A stretch of 64,000 nucleotides of DNA from Prostheceraeus crozeri (lineage: Eukaryota; Platyhelminthes; Polycladida; Euryleptidae), in assembly GCA_907163375.1 (NCBI GenBank), contig CAJQUW010007119.1, forward strand, positions 1 through 64,000, given 5' to 3'. Each line of letters starts with the position of its first letter. Positions within the stretch are counted from its first letter, which is position 1. The notes below the pieces were generated by a model. That model saw nothing but the letters and a program-made list of their open reading frames with translations, was not told where the DNA came from and did not search any database. Below are positions 13,401 to 28,400 of the stretch, in pieces. Position numbers and translations under genes: made by a program.

Positions 13401-16400
13401 GAATATTTTCGCCACGACGGAAGCGCTACCTAGAACTATGATGTTGAGATTCTCAATGAAAGTGACAGAAGGCGTCGGCTGCTAATCAGGAGCTAGTCGA
13501 AGTTGTTGAAAAAACTTGTCTTCGAGCCAGAGTTCAAGAACCAAGGCATCAATGCATTTCCATTTCAGAGCTTACATTATTGCAAGCACAAGCATTAATA
13601 ATATTATGTTTGAACTCTTTTGTAGTCCTTGCTTGTGTGTACTTGAATGAGCTTGAATAACGAGCATTTAAGTCTACACATTCTAGCCTACAACCAGATT
13701 CCCACCCAACTCCAAAATCCAAATCCCAGAAATATCTCAGAATCCAGAAGGCTGGAAAATCCGCTAAGTTGTGATGAATTCGGCATGTATACAGCTGTTC
13801 GACTTGCAAAGAATCGTTAGGGAGATTGGACATTGAGAGTTTGGAGATTGAGACGTTAAGGACATTGTTCACTTGGTCTCCGTGGCACAGGGGTTAAGTA
13901 CTTGGTTTAGCGATCTTTTGGTCTAGAGGTCGAGCCCCGAAAGTATCATTGGAAGTCGGCAGAAAGGGCATCCGGACTTAAAGTACCATAACACTCCAGA
14001 AAAGTCTGACTATGTCAGCACCGTCCAAGTCCCCAGTATGGGGAGTAGTGACGCTAAAGCTTCATTTTTTCTAAAAACTCTACGATTGCTTGTCGATAAT
14101 TTCGATAGAAAAACTAGAATCTGCTGATTTTTAGTTCATGAAAAATCGTGTATTCTAGGGTTTCAAACATAAGAGTGATTGATAGAGGTTACGTTTCTAT
14201 TTCAATCGAGGTGAAGTCTGAAAGGTATTTTCCTACTTGTCCGAACTTCATACCCTAGTCCTGATCATCAAGCCACATATAACGGCAAAACAAGGTCAGT
14301 AAGAAGTTGCGAGTCAAATCAGCATCCTTTAGCTTCCTCACAATGTAGCATGTCAGTAGAAATAGGTTGATCTATATAGTAGACTTCAACTATCTCAGAA
14401 AACTTAAAAACACTCTCATTTTGATGCATATTTACATTATAACTACATAGATCTTTCAATAGTCATGTAGAAGAAGCATGGATATCATTTGGTCGATTCG
14501 ATTATAAATTTGACAATTCGCGGTTCCCCAGTGATCTTGCAAGTCATATTGACAATCATTCCAGTTGTGGATTGCAATCGAATGGAAGTCATATCTGAGA
14601 TAATTCAGTGTTCGTGGAAATTTGTATGCATTCTAAACATTGTGATGAAACAAGAGACTGATTCTCCGATTTTTAAAGATTTTTTAGGCACAATTTGAAT
14701 AAAAAAAGAAATGGACCGATAAGGCGATGGCAGTCATTCAACGAGTGAGATACTAGCAGTTACTGCATTTTTTAGAAAATACCACGACGAAGTTTAAAAG
14801 GCGCCCAAGAAATATTTCCGCTTCATTGGTCTGGGCGTTCTTCCATCATGCTGTAACATGCTTTATTCCATTGAAGAAAATTTTGAATTCAACTTGCGAT
14901 AAATTTGTGTAACACTAATAAATCACAAAACACGAATCCTTGATTCGCTGCGAATATCAACATGTTACATGACATTATGGGAAATCAGTTCAACAAATTC
15001 ATAAATAAGGAAGCGACATTTTTGCCCGCCCAAATTAAATTGGAATTCAATGGATGGCGTGGGCGAGTTGTCCCTTTTGGTGTTTCTATGATCATAGCTA
15101 TTGTCAACGGTTGGAGATTGACCACTAGAGAGCTTGTCATAAACCAGGTCGTTAAGATTTTCCTTTAGCATGCTTTAGTAATTGCGGCCTCCCCTTAAGC
15201 TACCATGATGGAATAACAAGAGGCCGAAATATGTATAACATGCGATAGAAAATTCGTTCACCCTTTCGGCTTTGTTTCCTGACATAATCTAACAAAATAT
15301 TCCAACGCCTATTTTCGAAATCAAACGATAATATCACGATACTTAACCAAATCGTTTAAAAATGGGCTTACCCAAGAGCCGTCATTATCCAGTAACATAG
15401 GATATGTGCGGGCTATGGCATCACCAATCTGCTGATATTGCCAGCATGTAAGATACCTGTAAAACAAATGTCATAAGTAGTGTGAGCAAAGTACGGGAAC
15501 TGTACCAGTTGCTGGAAAATTTCAATAGGAAAATCGCTGTTATATAGAGTGCTGGCGACTTGGAATAGCAGAAAAAAGGAAATCTTGCAAAAAACAAGTG
15601 GAAGAAGAATTACAGAATGCTACATAACCTACAGCTGGTTCATGTTCATTCATAAAACATATCAAGATATCTAGTATTACATTAAATGACGGCATTGATA
15701 TAAATTACAATTATTTAACTTTTTAATCACTGATTTTAAATCACTCATCTAAGTTCTGTCATCCATAATGCCATATAATTAACCAAATATCAAACCCAAA
15801 CGTTTGAATTGAAACGCCATTAAATCCGACAGCAAGAATTGTTTGTTATAGAGAAAACACAACTTACTTGCTTTCATCCACATAATTATTCGCTTCTAAA
15901 TCTTCGATTAATTCATTCAAAAACAATGAACCAAATTGAGTATTATTCTTCACCCTGCAAGCTTCCATAGGATTTCGGATTGCAAGAATCTGCATTCTCA
16001 GAGAAGTGCTGACTTTTGGCAATTCATATCTGTCCGGCCATTTAGCGCTATGTTTTTGTCTCGATGTTCTGCGTTTGCCGTCAGAGAAATCTGATCCTAT
16101 TGCTTCATCGTTGGATGTTCTTTCATTAAAATAAATGACGACATTTTCAGTAGCACACATGTCAATACCCTCATCGTCTTCGATTGAACCGTAACTCTCC
16201 GTCATCAATACAACTTGGTAATCATGAGGAAGCTCAAGCAGCTGCAGCCCTGAAAGATGTTTAACGGGAAATGCACACATCGTAACAGTTCTTGAAAAGG
16301 TACATTGGGAGAATCACAAATGTTGATGGAATACATTGTTTAAATGACAAAAAGCAAGGTGACGAGTTGCATCAATGCATGCACGGATGGTAGTTCAACG

Positions 16401-19400
16401 TCAATACTGGGGGCTTGGACGGTGCTGAAATAGTCTGACTTTAATCTGGAGCGTTGTGATCTTTTATTCCGGATGCCCTTCCTGGCGACTTCCAATGACA
16501 CTCTCGGGTATCGACCTCTGGACCAGAAGATCGCTAAGCCAAGCACTTAACCACTGTGCCACGGAGACCAATGCATGCATTTAATCGAAGCGCAGGATTT
16601 GCAAAAAACAGCACGAGCGAGGGACGTTGAACATCAAAGAGGAGTTCTGTGAATATCAGCCTTTCATAATTTAACTGAAACTTGTAATGATGTTATTTCT
16701 GAACCATGCTTGTATTTTTAGATGTGCCATAGTCTATAGAGCAATTATCTTCCTGCTACCCATCATCACTTAATGATGTAGCATTATTTGCAAGAACTAT
16801 CAATCAATATTAAGTCATATCTTCGAAACGAGGGCAGCGACAGTCTTAGCATTTTGATCACAAATCATAGCCGTACTTTGTCAAAAATACGACGGGCATG
16901 TTCACCAAGACGTCATCTTCAAGAATGTACGTACATGTACAGCACATCGTTACAATTAAAGCCGATGATACTTCGGTGGATAGGGCTTGTAGCAAACCAA
17001 AGGGTTCGTGGGTAGGGCTCATAGTAAACAGAATGAAAAGATAAAATTTTGAATGTAAAAATTGCAATGAAATGAAATTGTTACATGTAGCCTATTTCTA
17101 GTTTTATGCTAACTTTTCAGGCGATAAAAATCAATGCCATTCATTGGATATAACTCATGTGTTTGTGAAGCAATAGTCCAGAAAATTTGCTTATAGACCG
17201 CAAGGAAACAAAAAATCTTTAACTGCCACTTTTGTCTAGGCATGCATAGCAATATCGAATTCATAACGAATGCATCGTTTGTAATTGTGTAGCAGTGTTG
17301 ATGAAATGTGATCTTTGAATAGCACCTTAATTAAATTGAAAATAATTATACATGTACAGTACATTGATTCCTGGCTGAAGCAAACATGATTGGCACATGT
17401 TGGCTAATTGGCACAAATTGAGGTCCCATATTGAAGTGAATTGTCCATCCTCCATGCGAATGTAAGTATTGTTTTATGGAATAGAATGTGCAGCAAACGA
17501 AGTCAATGGTAAGATTCTGTTTATTGGCGGTTGCTGAAGTTGATACCAAGAGATGGTCGTACAATCCAGCGCCTAATCCAGGACTGCAATATGAATTTGA
17601 ATAGAACTCTGGACCAAAATCCAGTGCTTATCAGAATGCTGCTGAAAGAAATGGATAAGGGCATGCTGATACTGAAGGGGTTAACCGTAAGAATGCAATT
17701 AGCTGCAATTGTCACTTAAAAACTTACATGAGGCAAAACTAAAAAATTGGTGCGTACAGAAAACGGTCTAAGCAAATCGCTGCTTGACGTTGCATGCATT
17801 ACACTTCGCTTGCATAAATTTTAGTTCATACAGGAATCAAGCAGAGGGTTGTGATTTTTCTTGGTACTTTCGGCCATCTGAAGCTATTTCTATTCATCAT
17901 GTAATCCATATCTTTGCCTGATGTGAAATGTCAACAAATACTCTATCATCTTTAGGTGCATTCACACGGGGCGCGACGAGACTTGACACGCGGACTGAGT
18001 TTTCGTTAAGAAACATAAATAATCCTTGCACGTCCGTGCCCTTTGTTCGAGTACCTCCCTGCCCGTTGTGAATGGGCCTTTAGAGTGTGCGTCATGCATC
18101 AAGTTGAAAATGATAGTGTAACAGAGCATGTCCACATGTATGCATTCAGTGCAGATAGAAGATGAAATAATCTTACCCTGTAGCACAAATTCTTGGTAAG
18201 GCAATTTTGGTAGTTGCTTCATGCATGTTGAGTCTTGATTGGATATTCTGATAAAATCAATTTCCTGAAATGCAAGTTGTATATTGTAGTCTTGAATGCA
18301 GACTTTACAATGTGATTGCTAAACAAATGCATGTCAACATCGAATGGACGCCAATACCCTTCAACCTCATGGCCCATGCGGACAGTTGTTTCCTAGATTA
18401 ATCCTCGTCAGAGGAGTTGTGGTCAGGGAAGATAGGGTGATTGAGCTCATTTGAGCTTAATAAGTAAATCTCGTGTAGGTACCACTTTGCATATGAGCGC
18501 ATACATGAGCGATAGAAGATTAACCGATGTTTGTTCAGTATCGTTGAGAATAGACGAGGCCATGAGACAACATAACTTGATAAATGTCAAATTGCATGTT
18601 ATGTTCATTAATTTTGCAATTTAAGTCGGTTGCCATTAGAGGATCATTGTCAGGCCTGAACACATTTCACAAATTCAAGTTGACGTAACAATGAAAAATT
18701 ATTTCATCAGTTTTATTTCTATACTTTCGTTCTTGTCTTTGTAAACTTTTAAGAATCCATGTGTCCAGCCCAGTGAACGCTTAATGAGTCATTTTCAAGA
18801 CTACCTTACATTTGTTATACATGTATATAAATAATTTTGCATTTTATTATACGTGTATGTGACATCCGCACGTTAGCTGACTTCAGTTACAATCAAACAA
18901 ATACCAGAAGGTAAAAATGTGAGCACGCTTCAAGTTGTACTGTTGTACAGAGACAGCAGACAAATCATGTCGCATATTGACCATTGCTCCGTTTAATGAG
19001 AATAGAATTCCGACTTTTCGCTTTCATTAAGCTAGCGGAACTAGAATGGACAACAGCTGCTTGTTGATAATTTCAGCTACTCAGCTAAGCACCGATCTGT
19101 CAATGTTGATGAATCCGAACGTCACTACTCGCCCTTAGAGGTCTTGTATGGTGCCGACACAGTCATCTGGAGCGTTGTGATCTTTTAGTCCGAATATCCT
19201 TCCTGACGACTTCGGGGCTCGACCTCTGGACCGTAAGATCAGTAGGCCGAGCACTTAACCACTGTGCCACGGAGACCACAATCCTTAGATGAATCATAAG
19301 AAGAACCAAATTCGTAAAACGTGCAATAGTGTAGCAGCAGGTTCGTAATGTAAGGGGATATCTTGTTAGTAGTTTTATCAAAATGCTTTTATGTTTCAAC

Positions 19401-22400
19401 TCAAAGTGTTCTCAGCGCTCCACTATATTTATGTATTAATACTTCAAAAATACGGGCTGATGCTTTGATATTTAAAGAAAATAATAATAGCCGTGGATAT
19501 TAACAAAATACACTGACAAGGTACCGGTACCCATTGTCAACCACTGGCAGCTGTCATCGTATACATACAGGTACCGTTGTCATGACACGCAAGTCCATGA
19601 CGCAATTTTGTTTATAATGTTCATGTCCGTTCTAGTCCTTCAATGTTAGTGTTGGATTTCTAAGAAGCCTTCTATGCCTGACGATGGTCCACTAATGACG
19701 ACCAAAACAAATGAAATTATAAAACGTACAAGTTTCACTCTTCACAAGCCATCAATGCCAATCAATGCACATGTATAGTCAAGACATGAAATTGATTTGC
19801 ATCATCGTAATCCGTTAATCATCTCAATGAACAACAGTAGTTCTCTTGAGTAAAACTCATCGGACATACTTTCGATTTCTTACACTGATGCCACCTCGTG
19901 GCTGCAATAAATCTTGGCTTGATGGAAATAAGTACATTTTTGCAAATTGTTCTCCTTCCGGACATCAGTAAAAATAAAAGCTTTCTTTTTCTTCGGATGC
20001 AATCAGGACTAAGCTCAAAAATCGCTACATTTCGACCCACGGTCTTTATTAAGGACAGATTACAGCTAGCTCGATATCTGTTTCTAGAGAAATTTCAATC
20101 GTCGGTCTGTCTCTGAGAGTTTCCGGTCTGTTTTTTGCAGATTCTAACGTAACCAATGAAAAGTTCCTTCCACGGCGGAAAAATGTCAGCTCCTTCTCCA
20201 CGGAATCTCATGAGCAGGTGGAAAGCAGAATCGATGATCAGGCATTGTGAGAACAGAATAGTAAAGGACATGCATATTGAGGTTACTCACATTTCCTTCA
20301 ATTTGGGATTCAGATGACACTGAATTGGATGCACCGTTCTCTTCATACGTCGATTGTGATCTGCATGGATAAACATTGTCAGGTACATGTCCATATTCCA
20401 CATCATTGCATACAAATGCACACATGATGTTGATATACAGGTACCGAAAATATTATTTCACAAAATGACATACAAATTCAAGACAACAAAAATTAAAATC
20501 TTCGAAAAATGAAGCCCCTGATTTATAAGTAATAAAGTCACATTCAAGTGCTAACAAAATTTATATTCAACTTTTCTTAAATTTAGTCTATGGATCAGAG
20601 AGTGCATGAAGTATGGTCATAGAAGTCTGCCGCAAATTTTTCTAACTTATAGACATGAAATAATAAGAATTGAGCAATGAAGCTAAATATCAAAAGCAGC
20701 AAGTGAGAAGACAAGAAACTACCTAGCACAAAACTGATTTTACTAACAGAGATCGGGATTCTCGCGTCAAAGAACTTCCTGGGATTCAAGAATTCCCTAG
20801 TCTGTATGCTACTGATGCTGTCTTTGATATTCAAATTATTATGGCGGACTCACTATTGCAGACTTAAACACCTTTACTACTTTCTGGCATAAACTAAATC
20901 TTGGAAGACATTTCAATCAAAGGACTTGCCAGCCATTTTAGAAGATGTTCTGAGACTCTCATTCAGGCAGATATCTTCACCCACCTCGGTTACTATGCTC
21001 TCATTTGCGGTTCATTGCGTAACTGCTATTATACCTCCTATTCCATTCGGTGTCTGTGTTCATTTGTAAATACTGTTAGCAATCGATGTAATTTAAATTC
21101 CACATTGTTTTATAAGAGCTGCATTTTCATAGCGAAAAATATCAAAAGTTCAATAAAATGAAATCTAGAGTCAATGGCATGACTGATAAAGAAGCCAAAT
21201 CGCATTTTGACTGTAATACAGATTGTTTCATTAAAAATGGATCACCCTTAAACATCGCCTTAACTTCAATTTTGTCTAACTCCGCCAAACTTGAACGAAT
21301 TTCTCTGAAATTTGGAAGATATGTCAGTTGTGCTTACTAATATCATTGTTGGAAATTTCAAGCATGAATATTGAGTTGTTTTCCTGTTATAGATAAAAAA
21401 GTAGTAGATAATTTGATCTTCATTTAGCAATGTTACACAAAATCATACCTCACTCTTATAAAATTACATTTGTTTCCTTTGTTATGTATTATGTTGTTCT
21501 ACAAGCCAAAAGCTATCAAGCAAAACAAAAATAAAGAAAATCGGTCAATCAGAGCCAGTATAGCACCATTATTCATCAACAATAATGTAACTGCTACATG
21601 TGATTAACTGGACTTCATGTTCCATAGCTTCCTGACTTCGTTGCGGTGGTGTTGTCAGCACTCCTGATTGCCTTCAGCTAGAAATCCATCTCTTACCGGT
21701 TGACAACAATACAAAGCACAAATAAACAATAACGAGATCGCATTCACAAAAGGCAAAGTGGCAGCTTTGCTAAAACTAGGGTTTTCTTTGCGAGCTACAA
21801 GCAAGCGACTAAATGTCCCTTACACAAATGTGCATCGATGGCATAATGATGATTTTCGACTCTGTCGTAAAGAGGGCTCTGGCCGTCCACGCAAAACATC
21901 CAAACGTAGAGACCGCCTAATTTTGAGATTTGTTAAAGTTGATCCAAGTCTCTCGTTAACTGAGATGGCTGTACTAGTCTCGTCTATTTCTAAGTCCACT
22001 ATTCGTAGAAGACTTATTGAGTCGAATTTCAAGAGCTGTAAGAGGCCTTCTCAGATCGAATTATCAGGTCAGCATACAAAAAGACGTCTCAGATGGGCAA
22101 TGAGTCATTGTCACTGGCGAAATCAATGGGATCGGGTTGTCTGGTCTGATGAGGCATTAGTCCGTCTGAAGGATAGTGATGGTCGATTGAGATTATGGAT
22201 AAAATCTGATCAGGAAATTCCGAGACATTTACATCGTCCCCGGGTACAAGGTGGTGCGACTGCCGCTCTGAACTTCACATACAGCAAGGAACCATGAATT
22301 CTGAACGCTATGTGAATGTTTTACGAATGAACATTGGCCAAATGACAGATCAACTTGGTGATCCATCGACTTGGTTATTTATGGATGATAATGCTACGTG

Positions 22401-25400
22401 TCACAGGAATAGTAGAGTAGTCAACTTATGCAAGTCTCAATTAGGGTTTAGGACATAATCTTGGCCAGCTCGTTCTCCTGATCTGAATCCCATAGAAGAT
22501 GTATGGAGTATTCTAAAACGTAGCGTTCGTAGTTCACTGCTACCTACGTATACAGATGGCGTATCACAACTTACGTCACTGTTAAAAAGAGAGTGGAGAA
22601 AGTTAGATCAGTCAAAAATCAACGATATCATCGAATCAATGCCTAGACGAATTGGTAATGTCATTGACAATAAGGGTAGGGCCACAAAATATTAGCTTCT
22701 TAAGAACCGTTACTGTATCATAGCTTATCAGATTATATAAGGACATTTAAATATAGGGACATGAAATAACATGAAAAATGCTTTCTGTATCATACTTATG
22801 TTTTATTTAGTCAAATTTTAGGATGATCCACTTTTTATGAAACGGACTGTAGAAAGACAGTAAAGAAGATCATTCACATCATAAACGTTTGCTTAATTTT
22901 TCGTAATTCATTAAACAGAATATGTCTACATATTCTTAGTATGACTGCATTGTTCTATTCTGACTTTTTACTTATGGCATAGAGGATATCTGCTAAATTT
23001 GCTAAGACGAAAAGGACATCCGCCATTCTGTTGCTTACCTTCGACCACCAAGTCGTTTACTTGCCCGACTTTCCCAACTTTCTAGGTAAACATCATCATC
23101 TGTTTTCAGTCTTCGCTTCTTCCGGTCGTATCTCAGTCTTCGCAACAACTTATCCTTCCATGTGCCCTATAGACAGAATTAGCTAACTACATAAAAACAT
23201 CAAATGAAGCGGATTAATAAGACATGATAAAACATCGCATTACAATATACATACACGTACAATAACAGGTAGGAGTAGCTATGGAGTACTAAATGGCTCA
23301 TAAGGCGCTTAGAATATTGAGAATTTAACGATGGAATAGACCATTGACTGTGCAGGATTGATAGAACATAAAAACGATCAGGATTAGAAAAATGTTCAGA
23401 ATTGGGATTATATCGATGCAAAGTATTTGACGTTAAAAATTGACTCACTGAATCAAAAATTGTCTTACTGATTAGTAAATGCAATACTGCGTCAATCCCT
23501 TGATTATTTTATGAAAGCTATGTAGATTCAGTACTACGTTTTGCAACGACGTTTAAGATAATTATATCTTTGTATATACACATACATAATAATACTTTCG
23601 CTTATTAGATATTTCATCAAAATTGTAATCTGAACATGGTCACTCTGAGCCTAGAAATCCTGAACCTGAACTTCAATGCAAGTGAAGTGGAAAGTCAAGC
23701 TGCTGAATTCAAAAGTTCAAATGTAAATATTGTCAAGTTTTCTAGAAAAATCCTTGCGACATTTTCTCCAATAATACTACATTATCAAGTTATGATGGAC
23801 AGAAGGAATATAATTGCACAAAAGACTGGCATTCAATTCAAACATGGTACAAAGCTATTATTATGTTATCGAAGGATTGGGCATTGACAGAGCTTCTATC
23901 TAATGTTTAATTTTGATTTAATTTCTGCAATACGCACTGATTCTCTTAATCTCAAATAATGTAAGTATGGGGTGTTGAGACAGACGCGTGTTTCATATAA
24001 TGATTCAACGAAAAAGATCAATCTGCCATAAACCTCATTTTTACACAACACACTGTGCTGCTTCCTCAGGCGATAATAAAAATTCAAATGGCAAAGGAAG
24101 CAGCACGGCCTATGACTTGCTGTGCAAGAAAAGATTAAACTGTTTATGTCAGATTGGTATTTTTTTAACTAAATACCGTATTTCCTCTAATAAGCGGCCG
24201 TTTATTTACAAACGCCCACGTTGAAGTGCGGCATTTATTAAAATGCACGATTTTCCACATGAAATTTTTCCAAATTGAATAACAATGATCATCACAGGCA
24301 TGAAACGGAAAATTATCAATTAGACCTGAAAACTCATCCAGCAGGTTTCTTACTGCATTACCAATTTATTAATTGTCCTCAAAGCGTGATGGCTTCGACG
24401 CTGACTGAACACAGCAAGAGACTAATATCTTGGAATTACCGATACCTGTATTTGTTGTTCCCTCCCATGGTGACTTGAATGCAGGGCTCAGACACACACA
24501 AAACCTGAGCGTGATGATGAGTTATGAGATGACTCGGTGATCGACAGTACGGTATAGAAACAACCAGAGTCAGGAACCCCTATCCTGACTCTGACAGCCA
24601 CCATTAGGTGACAACTTCTAGGCTAGGATAATTTTTAGAAAGGGCTGAGTGTGATGCCTTTATTATGTGACTTATTCTATCATAATATAGACTACACCAC
24701 CAGGCAATATCATAATGCATTCCAGCATTGTTTGATAACTAAGTCTTTGTTTTGTAGCTCAATAGATGATACATGTACTGCAGCTATATGTCATTATTAG
24801 AGGAATTACGGTAGTTACTCTCAATCTTTGGTTCAATGAATCGATGTCTTTTGCTTGTAGTTATGCAGTTCTTATCTGCAACGGCTGGAGATTGACATGA
24901 GTTGAGATGTTTGCAAATGAATGACTGTTTTGAGAGAGATGTTCTGTTACTCAACCATGCGACGATCGGATAGTGCTTCGCACGTATGAGCTACATTTAA
25001 CTTGGTATACAATCTCTCTGTTAAAGAATAGTTATTTGTTGATGTTCTGGCAACCCTTCCATATGCATGTTGTTCTTCCAACAACGTGAAGCTTCGAAGG
25101 ATGATGGTGAAGATATTCCCAAGTGCGTTGACATGCACGGAACCCGACTTGAGAGCGTGGACAGCTTCTGCTATCTTGGTGATGTTATCGACAGTTGCGG
25201 TGGTGTTGAGTCAGCAGTGGTTGCCAGAATACGGTGTCGTTGGAGAAAGTTTCGGGAGCTCCAAGCCATCTTAACATCGAAGTCACCGTCCATGCGAGTC
25301 AAAGGCCAGCTGTATGCTGCATGTGTCCGGCAAGCAATGATTTACGGTTGTGAATCGTGGCTCCTGCTCGCAAATCATGAAAGGATGCTGCTGTCTACGG

Positions 25401-28400
25401 AGATGCGCATGATACGTTGGATGTGCGGAGTGAGAAGATCAGAGAGAAGGCCGAATGAAGAACTGCGACAGGAAATGGGGCTAGAGAACATCTTGGATTC
25501 GATCAGAAGACAAAGGTTGCGCTGGTTTGGTCATGTGCGGAGGAAGAGCGAGTCGGAATGAGTCAAGAAAGTTACGGACATGGAAGTATCTGGCAAGCGT
25601 GCTGTTGGACGGCAAAGAAAGACCTGGCACGATGTCATCGCCGAAGACCTGAAAAGTGTTGGTGCTCAAGAAGCTGATACACACGATCGCCAGAAGTGGA
25701 GGAGCATCATCAAGCGGAAATCGTCTAACCCAGCATCTTCTGGGCCACAAGGACGCAAAAAGCGATGAGTGAGTGAGAGTCTTCCATTCTTTTTTAGAGC
25801 TGCTCTGTGGTCGCTGGAGAGATGTGTAGGCCTCAATGGAAGATTTAAGCTGAAGAATTTTCTGACCTTTTCATTCAAGGAATCACTTACAAATGGAATT
25901 TGAAAACAGAAAACTTTTTCGAGTTCAGTTTAATAATACTTGTGATGAAATCCCAATCGCTGACGATCTTTGAAGAATGCAGAACAATCATTTATTAGAA
26001 GCAAAAACGAACGAAAGAACAACATGCACATGGACAGATTGCAAGAACATGAACAACGAATCACGCTCTAACGAACAATATGTTACTCATGTTGTTACGC
26101 AAGTTGGATGTAATTCATGCAAGGAACTATAAGTAGGAAGCACTATCCGATCTTCAAATGTTAGAATATTTGAACATCTCTCTAAAAAGAAATCATCCGA
26201 GTGCATGGCAGTCTCCTCCCGAAGCATATAAGATCTGCGTGACTATATTAAGAAAATACATGTATCCATCTAATCTAGGAGCAGTATATACTAAAGAAAT
26301 CAAACCAACGTTAAATAACAAATGAGAGTTCTATCAAGATCAACCTTAGATGGCATTATGACATTTTGAATCATGTTTGAATATTGTACCTCAGTCTACT
26401 GTAAAGTACTCTTCCTTCTTCAATCATCACTTAAAAATGTAGTATTAGCGTCGAAAATTTGTAAGAATAAAGACCTTTCAAAATTTCCATTGGAATTTTT
26501 AATTTTAGCAGCTTAGCTTTATATTTCACTTTCTTAAAACTGATTTATCATGCTGTTTAAACAGAATTATTCACTATTATCCATTGGATGACTTTGTATT
26601 ATGTTGTTGACATTGCATAATGGAAAATGATACAATATGAAGGTCTGGAGTTTCATATGTCTTCTTCCTCCTGTTATGTGGATTTTTAAGATTGGATACG
26701 AAAAAAAAACCACTATAGTAAATCCACAAAAATGCAATGTAATGTTTTCACTTACAGTAAAGCGATAAGCCTCATTGACGCAGGTAGAGTGAATGTAAAA
26801 GTGATGGACTTATAGGGGTGTCAACATGAAATCTGTGTTCTAATTTGGACATTATTCAATGAAGGATAAATTCATAGTTTTATCATTTACATTACAGCAA
26901 ATATGGGAAGAAAACATCAAATCTTACATGTTATGGAATTATGCTGTGGATGGATTTACGATATACTTAATCTTACCCATGTCACATCTTTATAAGCCAT
27001 AATTGGATATGCTGACAACAATAATTCGTTAATCTGTGTGTGTCTTATTTGCTCAATCATTGCATGTATATTATCTTGTTGAAGTTGACACGGAGCCATA
27101 TGTGGTTAATGAAAATATAATTTTAATTTCATATTTTGAGTTATTGAAATTGAACTGTGACGCAATCAAATTGCTCGGGATTCATGATCAGGGATGAAAA
27201 TATCGAGATTCGGATATGAATTCCATACAATCACTGGATCAAACAGTCAATGGCTAAATTCAGTTTCATTATTCTTTTCCTGTGTTACAATGCACAGCGC
27301 AACAAATCACCGTTGTTGAATTCATCGCCACAAATGTCAGTTTTAAAAGACGTATCCAGTTTGATGTAGTAAATGATAAGGTGATGTGAAAAATGAACTT
27401 ACCCATGACCCATCTTTATCAGCCATCATCGGATATGCTTCCAGTAATGCGTCACCAATCTCATGGTATTGTTGTGAAGTCAAACATCTAAAAAAGGAGT
27501 CATCGTTTCAAAATGCAAGTAGAAAATATTTTATACAGAATCAAGTGCATGATCTCCGCTGAAATGAAATATTCAGGGTAAAGACGAATTTCCTCCCACC
27601 ATCCTTGATTCCTCCACCTCCTATGATGGATAAGAAGGGCTCTGAAAATTGTTTTTACTTTGGAAATTCGTTGATTGCGGTGACCGATTAAAAGTTCAGC
27701 TTTACTCACTTGATTTCATGTTTCGATCATAAAAATCAATTTTTATTGAGCCAACTAAAATATGCACCATGCTAATGTTTCAGAATTATTGGACATTCAA
27801 AGAGAAAAAGCTTATGTGTTTGTGGTTGAAATAATGGGCCGCATGGTACTTGATGAAGTAATTTGGCAGGGAGTCAAGTCCCCTCCCCATGGATTAAGTC
27901 TTGGCAAAAAAGCATAACCTGTGATTATAAAGATGACCAACGTAGACTTTCTTCACGTCGACCTTTACGTGAACATCTTCGATCAGTTTATTATGAGTCA
28001 GGTGTAAAGATGCTCGATTGGTTCAGCGTAAATGGAAAGACGTTGGTGTCGACAATCGAGTCTATCACATTTTCCTCAACCGCAATCGAACGGGACACTG
28101 GCGATATAAAGTCTACCTCCACTAGATCGGAACTACAAGCAATCACCTGTTTAGCTGCGGAGAACCACAAATGTAAGATCATGTTATCGCATGTAATAAT
28201 ATTAGATTGGTAAGTGATCTGAAAGAGGTTGATTCCACCCTGCGTGACTGGCTATCACGGAGTAACTTAATTCTATGACTACTGTTCATTTGATTTTGTG
28301 CAAACTACAGGGATGAGAATGTGGCAGCGGGCGCTGCAGCGGAAATTGATGCTTCACGAGGGCCCCAATAGAAAAAAAATAAAAATTACATTAGGCATTG

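Noticed and set aside
13874-14070. tRNA gene at the SINE head
   Set aside because: A- and B-box-like segments exist, but the anticodon and acceptor stems do not fold; eight dispersed copies show it is a SINE.
14820-15240. Inverted-repeat element around 'ccatcatg'
   Set aside because: Matching ends are under ten bases and disappear on extension.
18177-18247. Shorter version of exon A1 of module 1
   Set aside because: The internal acceptor would enter in phase 2, which the preceding A0 exon (ending phase 0) cannot supply.
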